Below, piece after piece: positions 49,251-57,812 of a stretch of DNA of 64,000 nucleotides. The notes under the pieces were generated by a model, which worked only from the letters and a program-made list of their open reading frames with translations, did no database searches and was not told the DNA's origin. The stretch is from assembly GCF_013409045.1 (NCBI RefSeq), contig NZ_JACCBT010000001.1:310001-374000 (forward strand). The letters run 5' to 3'. Numbering within the stretch: position 1 is the first letter of the stretch; every line of letters begins with the position of its first letter. This stretch comes from Actinomadura citrea (GTDB lineage: Bacteria; Actinomycetota; Actinomycetes; Streptosporangiales; Streptosporangiaceae). The position numbers and the translations under genes were made by a program.

Positions 49251-50327
49251 ATGGCGCGTTTCCTGCTGAGGCGGCTCGTCACCAGCGTCGTCGTGCTGTT
49301 CGGCCTGGGCGTCGTCACGTTCCTGATGACCCAGGTGCTGCCCGGCGACCCCGCGCGGGCGGCCGCCGGCCGCAACGCCACCGCCGAGCAGGTCGCCGCG
49401 GTGTCCGCGCGGCTCGGACTCGACCGGCCGATCTGGGAGCAGTTCCCGCGCTACCTCGGGAACCTCCTGCAAGGCGACCTCGGCACATCGGTGTTCACCC
49501 AGCGCCCCGTCCTGGACGACATCGCCGGCGCGCTGCCGTCGTCGATCGAGCTCGTCCTCGCCGCGATGCTGATCAACGTGGCGGTCGCGGTGCCGCTCGG
49601 CGTGTACGCCGCCTACCGCCGGGGGCGCGCCGCCGACGTCGCGGCCCGGCTCATCGTGCTGTTCGGCGCCGGCGTCCCGGTGTTCTGGCTGGGGCTGATG
49701 CTCCAGCTCGTGTTCGCCGACCGGCTCGGCCTGCTGCCGCTGACCGGGCAGCTCGGCTTCGGCCGCGAGGTGCCCGAGATCACCGGCATGACCTCGCTGG
49801 ACGCGCTGCTCGCCGGGGACCCGGCCGCGTTCGGCGACGCGGCGTCCCACCTGCTGCTGCCCGCCGTCACGCTCGCGGCCGCGTTCGTCGCGGTGGTCGC
49901 GCGCACCGTCCGCTCCTCCATGATCAGCGTGCTGGACTCGGACTACATCACGCTGGCCCGCGCGACCGGGGCCTCCGAGCGCCGGGTGGTGATCCGGCAC
50001 GGCCTGCGCAACGCGCTCGTCCCGGTCAGCACCATCCTCGGCATGCAGCTCGGCTGGATGCTCGGCTCCACGGTGCTGGTCGAGTCGGTGTTCGGGCGCA
50101 AGGGGATCGGCGCCTACGCGGTCAACGCCGTCCTGCAGAACGACCTGTACGCGGTGATCGGCAGCGTGCTCGTGATCGGAGTGGTGTTCGTGCTGGCCAA
50201 CATCGTCGTCGACCTCGTCCAGCTCTGGCTCAACCCGCGCCTGCGCCAACCCGCGCGGGCGCGCCCGTCGGCCGTCCCCGGTGGAGAACCGCTGGAGAAG
50301 GGCGCCATGGAAGGGGCGGCACTGTGA
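49251..50327 (+). CDS. ABC transporter permease, DppB-like
   Basis: A 358-residue permease with six spans. FLLRRLVTSVVVLFGLGVVT, then LPGDPARAAAGRNAT, is the usual DppB opening; RTVRSSMISVLDSDYITLAR, then ATGASERRVVIRHGLRNAL, is the EAA loop contacting the ATPase. ATG 49251 follows GAGGGGAGG. It overlaps the second permease by GTGA. Confidence 0.92.
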   Translation: MARFLLRRLVTSVVVLFGLGVVTFLMTQVLPGDPARAAAGRNATAEQVAAVSARLGLDRPIWEQFPRYLGNLLQGDLGTSVFTQRPVLDDIAGALPSSIELVLAAMLINVAVAVPLGVYAAYRRGRAADVAARLIVLFGAGVPVFWLGLMLQLVFADRLGLLPLTGQLGFGREVPEITGMTSLDALLAGDPAAFGDAASHLLLPAVTLAAAFVAVVARTVRSSMISVLDSDYITLARATGASERRVVIRHGLRNALVPVSTILGMQLGWMLGSTVLVESVFGRKGIGAYAVNAVLQNDLYAVIGSVLVIGVVFVLANIVVDLVQLWLNPRLRQPARARPSAVPGGEPLEKGAMEGAAL

Positions 50328-51232
50328 AGACCGCCGCCGTCCCCGCGACGAAGCAGGATTCCGCGGCCCCCGGACGCGGCAGGTCCGTCCTGCGCCGGAG
50401 GCGCGCAGGGTCGGGACGCATGTCCATCGTGGACCGGGCCGCCCTGGCGGTCGCGGCGCTGATGGTCCTCATCGCGTTGGTCGGCCCCTTCCTGGCGCCC
50501 CACGACCCCTACGCGGTCGACCTCGCGCAGGCGCTGCACGCCCCCTCGGGCGCGCACTGGTTCGGCACCGACGCCAACGGCCGCGACGTCTTCAGCCGCG
50601 TCCTGTACGGCGCGCGGGTGTCGCTCCTGGCGACCGTGATCGTGATCGCCGTCGCCACGCTGATCGGCACGCTGATCGGCACGCTCGCCGCACTCGGCGG
50701 GCGGGTCGTCGACGAGGTCCTCATGCGGATCTGCGACATCGGCCTGTCCCTCCCGGCGATCATCCTGGCGCTCGGGCTGGCCGCCGCGCTCGGCCCCGGC
50801 CTGCGCTCCGCCGTGATCGCCCTCTGCCTCACCTGGTGGCCCGGGTACGCCCGCCTCGTCCGCACCCTGGTGCGCGACGTCCGGGACGCCGAGTACGTCG
50901 AGGCGGCCCGCACGCTGGGCGTCTCCACGCCGCGGCTGGTGTTCCGGCACGTCCTGCCGAACTCCCTCGACACCCTCTACGTGCAGACGACCCTGGACGT
51001 CTCGGCGGTCATGCTCGTCATCTCCGGCCTGTCGTTCGTCGGGGTCGGCGCCCAGGTCCCCTCGGCCGAATGGGGCGCGACGATCGCCGGAGCCGCCGGG
51101 AACCTGACCAACGGCTGGTGGGCCGTCGCCCTCCCCGGCCTCGCGATCATGCTGACGGCGATCTCCTTCAACCTCGTGGGCGACTGGCTGCGCGTCCGCA
51201 ACGACCCGACTCTCCGCGGGAGGCGGCCATGA
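50324..51232 (+). CDS. ABC transporter permease, DppC-like
   Basis: A 302-residue permease. APHDPYAVDLAQALHAPSGA, HWFGTDANGRDVFSRVLYGA is the DppC N-terminal signature; RDVRDAEYVEAARTLGVSTP, RLVFRHVLPNSLD is the EAA loop. GTG 50324 lies within the stop of the first permease, and the stop overlaps the first ATPase. Confidence 0.92.
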   Translation: MKTAAVPATKQDSAAPGRGRSVLRRRRAGSGRMSIVDRAALAVAALMVLIALVGPFLAPHDPYAVDLAQALHAPSGAHWFGTDANGRDVFSRVLYGARVSLLATVIVIAVATLIGTLIGTLAALGGRVVDEVLMRICDIGLSLPAIILALGLAAALGPGLRSAVIALCLTWWPGYARLVRTLVRDVRDAEYVEAARTLGVSTPRLVFRHVLPNSLDTLYVQTTLDVSAVMLVISGLSFVGVGAQVPSAEWGATIAGAAGNLTNGWWAVALPGLAIMLTAISFNLVGDWLRVRNDPTLRGRRP

Positions 51233-52080
51233 AGCCACTGCTGGCACTGCGGGACCTGCGCGCCGCCTTCCCCGGGCCGGACGGGCCCGTCGAGGTCCTG
51301 CGCGGAGTGGACCTGGACATCGCGGCGGGCGAGAAGGTCGCGCTGGTCGGCGAGTCGGGCTCCGGCAAGTCGGTCACGGCGCGGGCCGTCCTGCGCCTGG
51401 ACCACGACGCCGACCTCACGGGCCGCGCCACCCTGGACGGCGCCGACCTGCTCGCCCTGTCCGAACGGGAGATGCGCGACGTCCGGGGCGCCCGGATCGG
51501 GCTGGTCTTCCAGGACCCGCTCGCCTCCCTCAACCCGGTGATGACGATCGGCTGGCAGATCACGCAGCCGCTCCTCATCCGGGGCGTCCGCAAGAAGGAG
51601 GCCCGGCGGCGCGGCATCGACCTGCTCGGCCGGCTCGGCGTCCGCGACGCCGCCCGCCGCTTCGACGACTACCCGCACCAGTTCTCCGGCGGCATGCGCC
51701 AGCGCGTCGTCATCGCCATCGCGGTGATCGCCGAACCCGCGCTGCTCATCGCGGACGAACCGACGACCGCGCTCGACGTCCGGGTGCAGGCGCAGGTCCT
51801 GACCCTGCTGCGGGAACTCGCCGACGAACGCTCCATGGCCGTACTGCTCATCACCCACGACCTCGGCATCGTGGCGGGCTTCGCCGACCGCGTCGTGGTC
51901 ATGCGGCACGGCGCGCCCGTCGAGGAGGGCCCGGTCGACGAGATCTACGCCGAGCCCGAGCACCCCTACACGCGCGGACTGCTGGCCTCGGTGCCGCGCA
52001 TCGACGACGACCCGTCCCGCCGGCTGAGCACCGTCGACGCCGCGGACGTCCCGGCGGCCCTGGAAGGAGGGGCCCGATGA
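51229..52080 (+). CDS. ABC transporter ATP-binding protein, DppD-like
   Basis: A 283-residue ATPase. Walker A GESGSGKS (41-48), Q-loop [11 protein letters not shown], signature FSGGMRQR, Walker [13 protein letters not shown] and switch His in LLITHDLG. The C-terminal [14 protein letters not shown] is the oligopeptide-transporter motif. Pairs with the DppF-like subunit; ATGA overlaps at both ends. Confidence 0.94.
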   Translation: MKPLLALRDLRAAFPGPDGPVEVLRGVDLDIAAGEKVALVGESGSGKSVTARAVLRLDHDADLTGRATLDGADLLALSEREMRDVRGARIGLVFQDPLASLNPVMTIGWQITQPLLIRGVRKKEARRRGIDLLGRLGVRDAARRFDDYPHQFSGGMRQRVVIAIAVIAEPALLIADEPTTALDVRVQAQVLTLLRELADERSMAVLLITHDLGIVAGFADRVVVMRHGAPVEEGPVDEIYAEPEHPYTRGLLASVPRIDDDPSRRLSTVDAADVPAALEGGAR

Positions 52081-52862
52081 CCGCCCTCAGCGTGCGGAAC
52101 CTGGTGAAGAGCTTCGGCGGACGTCCGGTGGTGAAGGACGTCTCGTTCGACCTCGCGCCCGGCGAAGTGCTCGGCCTCGTCGGGGAGTCGGGTTCCGGCA
52201 AGTCCACGGTGGCCCGCTGCGTCGCCCGGCTGACCAGGCCGGACTCCGGCCAGGTCCTGCTCGGGGGCCGCGACGTGCTCGGCGCGTCCCACCGCGAGAT
52301 GCGCGCGCTCCGCCGGGACGTCCAGATGGTCTTCCAGGACCCCTACTCGTCCCTCAACCCGCGGATGACCGCCGGCGCGCTGGTCGGGGAAGGGCTGCTC
52401 GTCCACGGCCTGGAACCGGACCCCCGGGCACGCGCCGCACGGGCCGCCGCGCTGCTGGAGACCGTCGGGCTCTCCGCCGCCGACGCGGGCCGCCATCCGC
52501 GCTCCTTCTCCGGCGGCCAGCGGCAGCGCATCGCGATCGCCCGCGCCCTCGCCGTCGAACCGAAGGTGCTGATCTGCGACGAGGTCGTCTCCTCCCTCGA
52601 CGTCTCCGTCCAGGCGCAGGTGCTCAACCTCTTCCGCGACCTGAGGGAACGGCTCGACCTGTCGATCCTCTTCATCGCCCACGACCTCGCCGTCGTGCAC
52701 TACCTGTGCGACCGCGTCGCGGTGCTCGACCAGGGCGTCCTGGTGGAGACCGGCACCCGCGAGGAGATCTACCGCCGCCCCCGGCACCCCTACACCCGTT
52801 CGCTGCTGGACGCCGTGCCCGTCCCGGACCCGGCCGCCGAACGAGCCCGCCAGACCACCTGA
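52077..52862 (+). CDS. ABC transporter ATP-binding protein, DppF-like
   Basis: A 261-residue ATPase. Walker A GESGSGKS (36-43), VFQDPYSSLNPRM, signature FSGGQRQR, Walker B VLICDEVVSSLD, LFIAHDLAVVHYL and a final RHPYTRSLLDAVP. Completes the five-gene importer. Its start overlaps the DppD-like stop, and the next gene begins 11 bp after its stop. Confidence 0.94.
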   Translation: MTALSVRNLVKSFGGRPVVKDVSFDLAPGEVLGLVGESGSGKSTVARCVARLTRPDSGQVLLGGRDVLGASHREMRALRRDVQMVFQDPYSSLNPRMTAGALVGEGLLVHGLEPDPRARAARAAALLETVGLSAADAGRHPRSFSGGQRQRIAIARALAVEPKVLICDEVVSSLDVSVQAQVLNLFRDLRERLDLSILFIAHDLAVVHYLCDRVAVLDQGVLVETGTREEIYRRPRHPYTRSLLDAVPVPDPAAERARQTT

Positions 52863-52873
52863 GGAAGGCCCCC

Positions 52874-53257
52874 ATGGAAACCCTGCGGATGTTCGTCAAC
52901 GGACAGGCCATGTCCGGCGGCTCGCTGAACGCGGCGCTGGAGGGCGCCCACTTCCTCGGACCGGCCGAGACGGCGCCCCGCTACCGCTTCTACTCCGTCC
53001 GCGACGAGTTCCCCGGCCTCCACCCCGTCCCGTCCGGCGGCCGCGCCGTGCCCGGCGAGTTGTACGCCGTCACCTACGCGATCCTGCGGGACCACCTGCT
53101 GCCCGGCGAGCCGCCCGAACTGGAACTCGGAGCGATCGAACTCGCCGACGGCTCCGGCTCCCTGTGCATGCGCATGCGCGCCGAGTCGCTGACCCTGCCC
53201 GGAGTCGCGGACATCAGCGACGCCGGCGGCTGGCGCGCCCACCTGGCCGCCCGGTGA
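52874..53257 (+). CDS. Allophanate hydrolase C-terminal-like / gamma-glutamylcyclotransferase-fold protein
   Basis: A 127-residue protein: METLRMFVNGQAMSGGSLNA, FLGPAETAPRYRFYSVRDEF, GLHPV, VPGELYAVTYAILRDHLLP and LELGAIELADGSGSLCMRMR. This is the AtzF/DUR1 C-terminal domain family, a gamma-glutamylcyclotransferase-like fold that in allophanate hydrolase helps decarboxylate N-carboxycarbamate. As a stand-alone protein beside a hydantoinase it may handle a carbamoyl or ureido intermediate (inference). Its stop overlaps the hydantoinase start. Confidence 0.82.
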   Translation: METLRMFVNGQAMSGGSLNAALEGAHFLGPAETAPRYRFYSVRDEFPGLHPVPSGGRAVPGELYAVTYAILRDHLLPGEPPELELGAIELADGSGSLCMRMRAESLTLPGVADISDAGGWRAHLAAR

Positions 53258-54624
53258 AGGCCGACGTGGTGGTCCGCGGCGGCACCGTGGTCGAGGCGAA
53301 CTGGTCGGGCCCCGCCGACGTCGTCATCGCCGGCGGCCGCGTCACCGCGCTCGCCGCCCCCGGCACGGCGCCCCCCGCCGCGACCGTGATCGACGCGAGC
53401 GGGCACCTCGTCATGCCCGGCGGCGTCGACCCGCACTGCCACGTCGGCTTCACCTCCGGCGACTTCACCTCGCTGGACGACTACCGCCGCTGCACCACCG
53501 CGGCCGTGCACGGCGGCACCACCACGATCGTGGACTTCGCGATACCGCGCCCCGGCGAGAACCCCGCCGACGTCGCCTACGCCCAGCGCGCCAAGGCCGC
53601 CGAGGGCCTGTGCGACAGCGCACTGCACGCCTGCGTCGTCCAGTGGGACGACACCGTCCCCGACCAGCTCGCCTCGCTCGTCGCGGACGGCATGCCCACC
53701 GTCAAGATGTTCACCACCTACCGCGGCGAGACCATGGCCGACGAGGACACCGTCCTACGCACCATGAAAACGCTCGCCGCCCTGGGCGGCATGGTCGTCG
53801 TCCACTGCGAGGCCGACCACATCATCGGCGACGCCCAGCAACGCGGCGCCGACGCCGGCCGCATCGGCGCGCCCCACATGGCCGCCACCCGTCCCGGCCT
53901 CGCCGAGACCGCCTCGGTCGCCGAGATCCTCGCGATCGCCGAGTCGGTGGACGCGCCCGTCTACTTCGTCCACCAGTCCACCGCCGAGGCCGTCGAACTC
54001 GTGGCCGCCGCCCGCCGCCGCGGCGTCCGCGCGTTCAGCGAGACGGTCGCGCACCACCTCGTCCTGGACGACTCCGCCTACCGGGGCGACCACCCCGAAC
54101 GCTTCGTGTGCTGCCCGCCCCTGCGTTCCGCCGACCAGGTGAGGGCACTCGGACGGCACCTGTTCACCGGCGAGGTCACCACCATCGGCAGCGACCACTG
54201 CTGCTACGACACCGCACAGAAGGAGTCGCGCAGCACCGACGTCCGCGCCATGCCCAACGGCCTCCCCGGCGTCGAGACCCGCCTCCCGGTCATCTTCTCC
54301 GACTACGTGGCCCGCCGCGGCCTGCCGGCCACGCGCTTCGTCGAACTCACCTCCGCGAACCCGGCCCGCACGAACGGCCTCTACCCCCGCAAGGGAACCC
54401 TGCTCCCCGGCGCGGACGCGGACATCGCCATCTGGGACCCGTCCGCCAAATGGCAGGTCACCGCCGCCTCCCTCCACATGGCCACCGACTACACCCCCTA
54501 CGAGGGCATGACCCTCACAGGCCGCCCAAGAACGGTCCTGGTAGGAGGCCGAATCATCATCGACGACGGCACCCTCACAGACCCCACCCCCCAAGGCCGC
54601 CACCTCAAGGCCACCCCGATCTGA
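53254..54624 (+). CDS. Dihydropyrimidinase/D-hydantoinase family amidohydrolase
   Basis: A 456-residue cyclic amidohydrolase from GTG 53254. All metal ligands are visible: His61 and His63 (PHCHVGF), carboxylated Lys151 (PTVKMFTTYRG), His184 (VVHCEAD), His240 (YFVHQS) and Asp314 (GSDHCCY). Such enzymes open hydantoins or dihydropyrimidines to N-carbamoyl acids. The cluster thus has two kinds of ring-opening enzyme, this one ATP-independent and HyuAB ATP-dependent. It is the last gene of the run; no N-carbamoyl amidase gene follows. Confidence 0.9.
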   Translation: MKADVVVRGGTVVEANWSGPADVVIAGGRVTALAAPGTAPPAATVIDASGHLVMPGGVDPHCHVGFTSGDFTSLDDYRRCTTAAVHGGTTTIVDFAIPRPGENPADVAYAQRAKAAEGLCDSALHACVVQWDDTVPDQLASLVADGMPTVKMFTTYRGETMADEDTVLRTMKTLAALGGMVVVHCEADHIIGDAQQRGADAGRIGAPHMAATRPGLAETASVAEILAIAESVDAPVYFVHQSTAEAVELVAAARRRGVRAFSETVAHHLVLDDSAYRGDHPERFVCCPPLRSADQVRALGRHLFTGEVTTIGSDHCCYDTAQKESRSTDVRAMPNGLPGVETRLPVIFSDYVARRGLPATRFVELTSANPARTNGLYPRKGTLLPGADADIAIWDPSAKWQVTAASLHMATDYTPYEGMTLTGRPRTVLVGGRIIIDDGTLTDPTPQGRHLKATPI

Positions 54625-55031
54625 CCAGAAGAGTCGGTGGTCAGCAGATCGCGGGCCGGGGTTCCCAGGATCACGTGGCGTTCTTGAGCGTCCCGCAGAA
54701 CGTTCGCCATCGAGGGACCCCGGGCACCCCTTCACGGGTTGGGCGAAGATCACCAGCAGGCCCGTGACCATGGTCAGTGTGGTCGCCGTGTTGCAGGCGT
54801 GCAGGCGTGCAGGCTGGCGCGGCCGGGTCGGCGGGCGCTGTCGGTGAGTGCGCTGACGGTTTGGGTACGCAAGGCCCGCACGGTCGGACCGAGGGTGGTG
54901 AGGCCCGCCACGGCCAGGGCGACGACGGTCGTGAGGGCGATGGTGTCGGCGCTCGGCCCGGTGACGGCGATGTTCGGCGGGGGCTACGTGTTAACGCGCC
55001 GGCCTGGGGTTGCCGGAACCACGCCCGCCGC
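54625..55031. other. Gene-free stretch after the catabolic cluster
   Basis: About 400 bp without a credible gene. Short hydrophobic stretches in broken frames (PVTMVSVVAVL near 54760; ALTVWVRKARTVGP near 54855) hint at a decayed membrane-protein gene but cannot be assembled. A local direct repeat, GCAGGCGT-GCAGGCGT-GCAGGC, sits at 54793-54814. Confidence 0.4.
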
Positions 55032-55367
55032 TCACGCGCGAAGGGTCGCGGCGAGGCGCTTGGGGGCTGAGAGCCGCCAGGCCTCGGTGACCAGTTCGTT
55101 CAGTTCGCCGGGGTCGACGGCGGCCAGCTTGATCTTCAGCCATGCGAAGCGTCCGCTGGCCCAGGACGGGGCGAAGGTGTCCGGGTCTTCGGCGACGAGG
55201 GCGACCTGCTCCTCCCGGGTGGCTTTGAGCATGACGACGCCTTCGGCCTCGTCGAGGTAGCAGAATCCCTTGTCGCGGACTCGAAAGCCGATCATGTTCC
55301 CGTAGGACTCGCGCTCGGTGACCTCCGGCAAGCCGAGCACGATCTGCAGGAACTCCTCAGGACCCAT
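55032..55367 (-). CDS. MmcQ/YjbR family protein
   Basis: A 111-residue YjbR-type protein: MGPEEFLQIVLGLPEVTERE, MIGFRVRDKGFCYLDEAEGV, VMLKATREEQVALVAEDPDT, WLKIKLAAVDPGELNELVTE. It differs clearly from the copy at 22984, being of the MmcQ-like subgroup with an N-terminal LPEVTE start. Function unknown. The start at ATG 55367 is the only one giving the full domain. Confidence 0.85.
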   Translation of the reverse strand: MGPEEFLQIVLGLPEVTERESYGNMIGFRVRDKGFCYLDEAEGVVMLKATREEQVALVAEDPDTFAPSWASGRFAWLKIKLAAVDPGELNELVTEAWRLSAPKRLAATLRA

Positions 55368-55466
55368 GCCTCAAGGTCTACCAGCCGGATCGGACACTTC
55401 GCCGCGCCTGCGGTCCGTGCCCGGCTCCCACTGGACGGACGCAGTCGCCACGCCGGGCGCTGCCTG

Positions 55467-56159
55467 TCACTGTTGCGTCCTCGGGTCCTGGGTGGGGTTG
55501 GCATACATGCGCGGACAGCCTTGAGCGATCGCGTTGGTGCGCAGTTCATAGTGCCAGGGTTCATTCCTGTAGATCTGGCACAGACCGTACTCGGCCCCTT
55601 GCTTCGACAGCCATTCCGCGGCATCGGGACGTCCGATGTCGACCGCCTTCCCTTTTACGTGCAGCGAGGTCGCCGCAGTGGCCACCCAACGAGCGGCTTC
55701 CTTTTCAGAGCCGTACTTGGAAACCGCCTCGCGAAGAAGCTGATTCTGGTACGCCGGGGAGCGCCAGCCGCTGTTGACGTAGAACTTGGTTCCGTCGTCC
55801 GCGGCTTCCGACGCGGCTTGCCGGAGGGCCGTGAGGAGACGCGGATCGAGGTTGGCCACGGCTGGAAACGCGTCGTCGAAGACGGTCACATCGTCGGGGA
55901 CGACACCGTCGCTCTCGCCCACCGGACCACGAGGCACGCGACGAGGAGGGTGCTTGCCGGGCGCGGCGCGCTGCTCTTCACGAGGACCATTCGACGGTGA
56001 TGCGGCAGAGGAAGGCCATGACGAAATCGAGGGAGGTGAAGAATGCGACTGGTGGCCGAGAGCTGAGACGATCAGCGCTATGGTGACCATCAGGCCGGTG
56101 CCGATGAACCAGTAGATCTTGCGGGACGACTTTCGCGTCGTTGGCGGTATTTCTGGCAT
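55467..56159 (-). CDS. VanY-type D-alanyl-D-alanine carboxypeptidase, membrane-anchored
   Basis: A 230-residue peptidase M15 protein. ATG 56159 gives a short basic N-terminus then one span (IYWFIGTGLMVTIALIVSAL), followed by a Ser/Pro/Gly linker and the peptidase (about 105-220). Zinc motifs: SLHVKGKAVDIG (His and Asp) and EPWHYEL (His with catalytic Glu). FYVNSGWRSPAYQNQLLREA is the usual preceding segment. It trims D-Ala from peptidoglycan stems or soluble peptides. No vanRS or vanHAX genes are nearby, so a resistance role is not implied. Confidence 0.88.
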   Translation of the reverse strand: MPEIPPTTRKSSRKIYWFIGTGLMVTIALIVSALGHQSHSSPPSISSWPSSAASPSNGPREEQRAAPGKHPPRRVPRGPVGESDGVVPDDVTVFDDAFPAVANLDPRLLTALRQAASEAADDGTKFYVNSGWRSPAYQNQLLREAVSKYGSEKEAARWVATAATSLHVKGKAVDIGRPDAAEWLSKQGAEYGLCQIYRNEPWHYELRTNAIAQGCPRMYANPTQDPRTQQ

Positions 56160-56314
56160 GCTGCCAGTGAAGGCAGTGGGGTGTTGCCGGGACGTATGGG
56201 GTTTTCCATATGCCGACGATAATGTCCGGTTCGTAGCATCGCCCGTATGCGCGTGCCGATCGTCGAGACGAACCCGATCCGTGAGGGGCAGGACGGCGGT
56301 CCCGTTAGGGTCAC

Positions 56315-57148
56315 GTGATGATGATCTTTGGCCCGGCCGTCGACGTTCGTCCCCTGTTCCCACGCGAACGGCAGGCCATGCTCGACCTGCTCGGCGCCCT
56401 GGGCCCCGCCGAGTGGGCCATGCCCACGGTCTGCCCCGGCTGGGACGTGCACGACGTCGTCGCCCATGTGCTCAACGACTACATGCGGCGCTTGTCCGGC
56501 AGCCGCGACGGGTACGGCGGCGCGATATTCGCCGATGACGAGACGCTTCCCGCCTATCTGGCGCGCACCAACGACGAGTTCGTCCGGGCGTCCCGCCAGC
56601 TCAGCCCCCAACTGATGATCGAACTGCTGGACCACCTGGGACCACGACTCGACGCCGTGTGGGCGACACGAGACCTCCAGGCCGCCGCCGACCTGAACGT
56701 CTCCTGGGCCTCCACCGACATCGCCAGCCCGACCTGGCTGGACATCGGCCGCGACTACACCGAGTTCTGGGTCCACCAGCAGCAGGTACGCGACGCCGTC
56801 TCCGTTCCGGGCGCCGTCGAACCCGATCTCATGGCTCCGGTGCTGGACGTCTTCGCGCGCGGCCTGCCGCACGCCCTGCGGATGCACGGCCGCCCCGAAG
56901 GCGCCACGGCTCATCTGGAGGTGCGCGGCCCGGCAGGCGGGCTGTGGGGCGTGGTCCGGCAGGACGCACGATGGCAGATCACCCAGCCCCTGGGGGAGCC
57001 GACCGCACGCGTCTCGATGGACCAGGACACCTTCTGGCGGCTGGCGACCAGAGGCATCACCGTGGAGCAGGCCCGTCAACGATCGACGACGACCGGCGAC
57101 GCGGACCTCACCTCGTCCATCACGGCTCTCCTCGCGGTCGTCGCCTAG
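56315..57148 (+). CDS. Maleylpyruvate isomerase/DinB-family, probably mycothiol-linked
   Basis: A 277-residue protein with two parts. Residues 15-160 form the DinB-like four-helix domain (MLDLLGALGPAEWAMPTVCP, GWDVHDVVAHVLNDYMRR, YTEFWVHQQQVRDA with metal-ligand His residues); about 190-277 resemble the SCP2-like/MDMPI C-terminal domain (VRGPAGGLWGVVRQ). Proteins of this type use mycothiol as cofactor for isomerase or transferase reactions. Start at GTG 56315, or ATG 56318 or 56321. Confidence 0.85.
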   Translation: MMMIFGPAVDVRPLFPRERQAMLDLLGALGPAEWAMPTVCPGWDVHDVVAHVLNDYMRRLSGSRDGYGGAIFADDETLPAYLARTNDEFVRASRQLSPQLMIELLDHLGPRLDAVWATRDLQAAADLNVSWASTDIASPTWLDIGRDYTEFWVHQQQVRDAVSVPGAVEPDLMAPVLDVFARGLPHALRMHGRPEGATAHLEVRGPAGGLWGVVRQDARWQITQPLGEPTARVSMDQDTFWRLATRGITVEQARQRSTTTGDADLTSSITALLAVVA

Positions 57149-57216
57149 CCCGGCACCGTGGGGGTCCGTTCCTAATCAGGCGGGGTCCACCGTGAACTGC
57201 AAGATCAAACGTGCAC

Positions 57217-57249
57217 GCGATGGTCCAGCCCACCGGACTGGACCATCGC
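57217..57249. terminator. Bidirectional terminator between convergent genes
   Basis: GCGATGGTCCAG (57217-57228) pairs perfectly over 12 bp with CTGGACCATCGC (57238-57249), loop of 9. It lies 68 bp after the plus-strand MPI gene and 13 bp from the stop of the minus-strand small gene, so it can serve both. Confidence 0.75.
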
Positions 57250-57262
57250 TGTTGACGGCGTG

Positions 57263-57460
57263 TCAGTGCCCGGCCGCGTCGAGCAGACGGGCGGTGATCG
57301 CCGCCGGGCCGTCCTTGGTTCCGGGCTCGACGACGGTCTCCGCGCTCCCGTAGACCACCGTCACGGGCTCGTCGGACGCGTTGGCCTCTTCGATCGCGTC
57401 GTACGCGACATCGTCGAGGTGCACTTGCGAGTCAGTGGGCACGTCGATTCGTTTCGGCAT
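57263..57460 (-). CDS. 65-residue acidic hypothetical protein
   Basis: ATG 57460 follows GGAAGG. The peptide MPKRIDVPTDSQVHLDDVAY, DAIEEANASDEPVTVVYGSA, ETVVEPGTKDGPAAITARLL is compact, acidic and without membrane span or Cys. It looks like a single small alpha/beta domain; I know no family. Upstream extension of the frame is low-complexity and not credible. A strong terminator follows. Confidence 0.6.
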   Translation of the reverse strand: MPKRIDVPTDSQVHLDDVAYDAIEEANASDEPVTVVYGSAETVVEPGTKDGPAAITARLLDAAGH

Positions 57461-57812
57461 ATGCCTTCCATCCCTCCATCTGGTTTTCAGTGGCGCCCTT
57501 GCCGATGTGCCGGGCGCGCTTCGGGGTCGACCGTCCGAGCCGGGCGGGCGGACGCAAGGGGACTCACGAGACGGTGCCGCCGCAGCCGGCCAGCGCTGAA
57601 GCGAGCGGCCACCGGCGGCCTGTCGAGGTCGACTGCCTTCGGAGGCGGAAGAAGCAGGTGTCCGACTTCGCGTGGCCTGAGCGTGTTCCACCTGCAAGGG
57701 CCGTTGTTTCTCGGTCGCCTGATGATCATCTAAGCGTCTGCGAAATGCGTTCGCCATGCCTGGACGGTCTGAGGCAGCATGGGAGAGCGGCGGGCGCGGA
57801 GGGCGGGTGGCG

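Noticed and set aside
45548..49381. 1277-codon open frame on the minus strand
   Set aside because: It is fully antisense to hyuA, hyuB and the substrate-binding protein gene, all with intact motifs. Its product is low-complexity (Val/Gly/Asp/Arg), as expected from high-GC shadow frames.
55467..56159. Vancomycin resistance gene
   Set aside because: Only a VanY-type peptidase is present; no vanHAX or vanRS genes. Such carboxypeptidases are common housekeeping enzymes.
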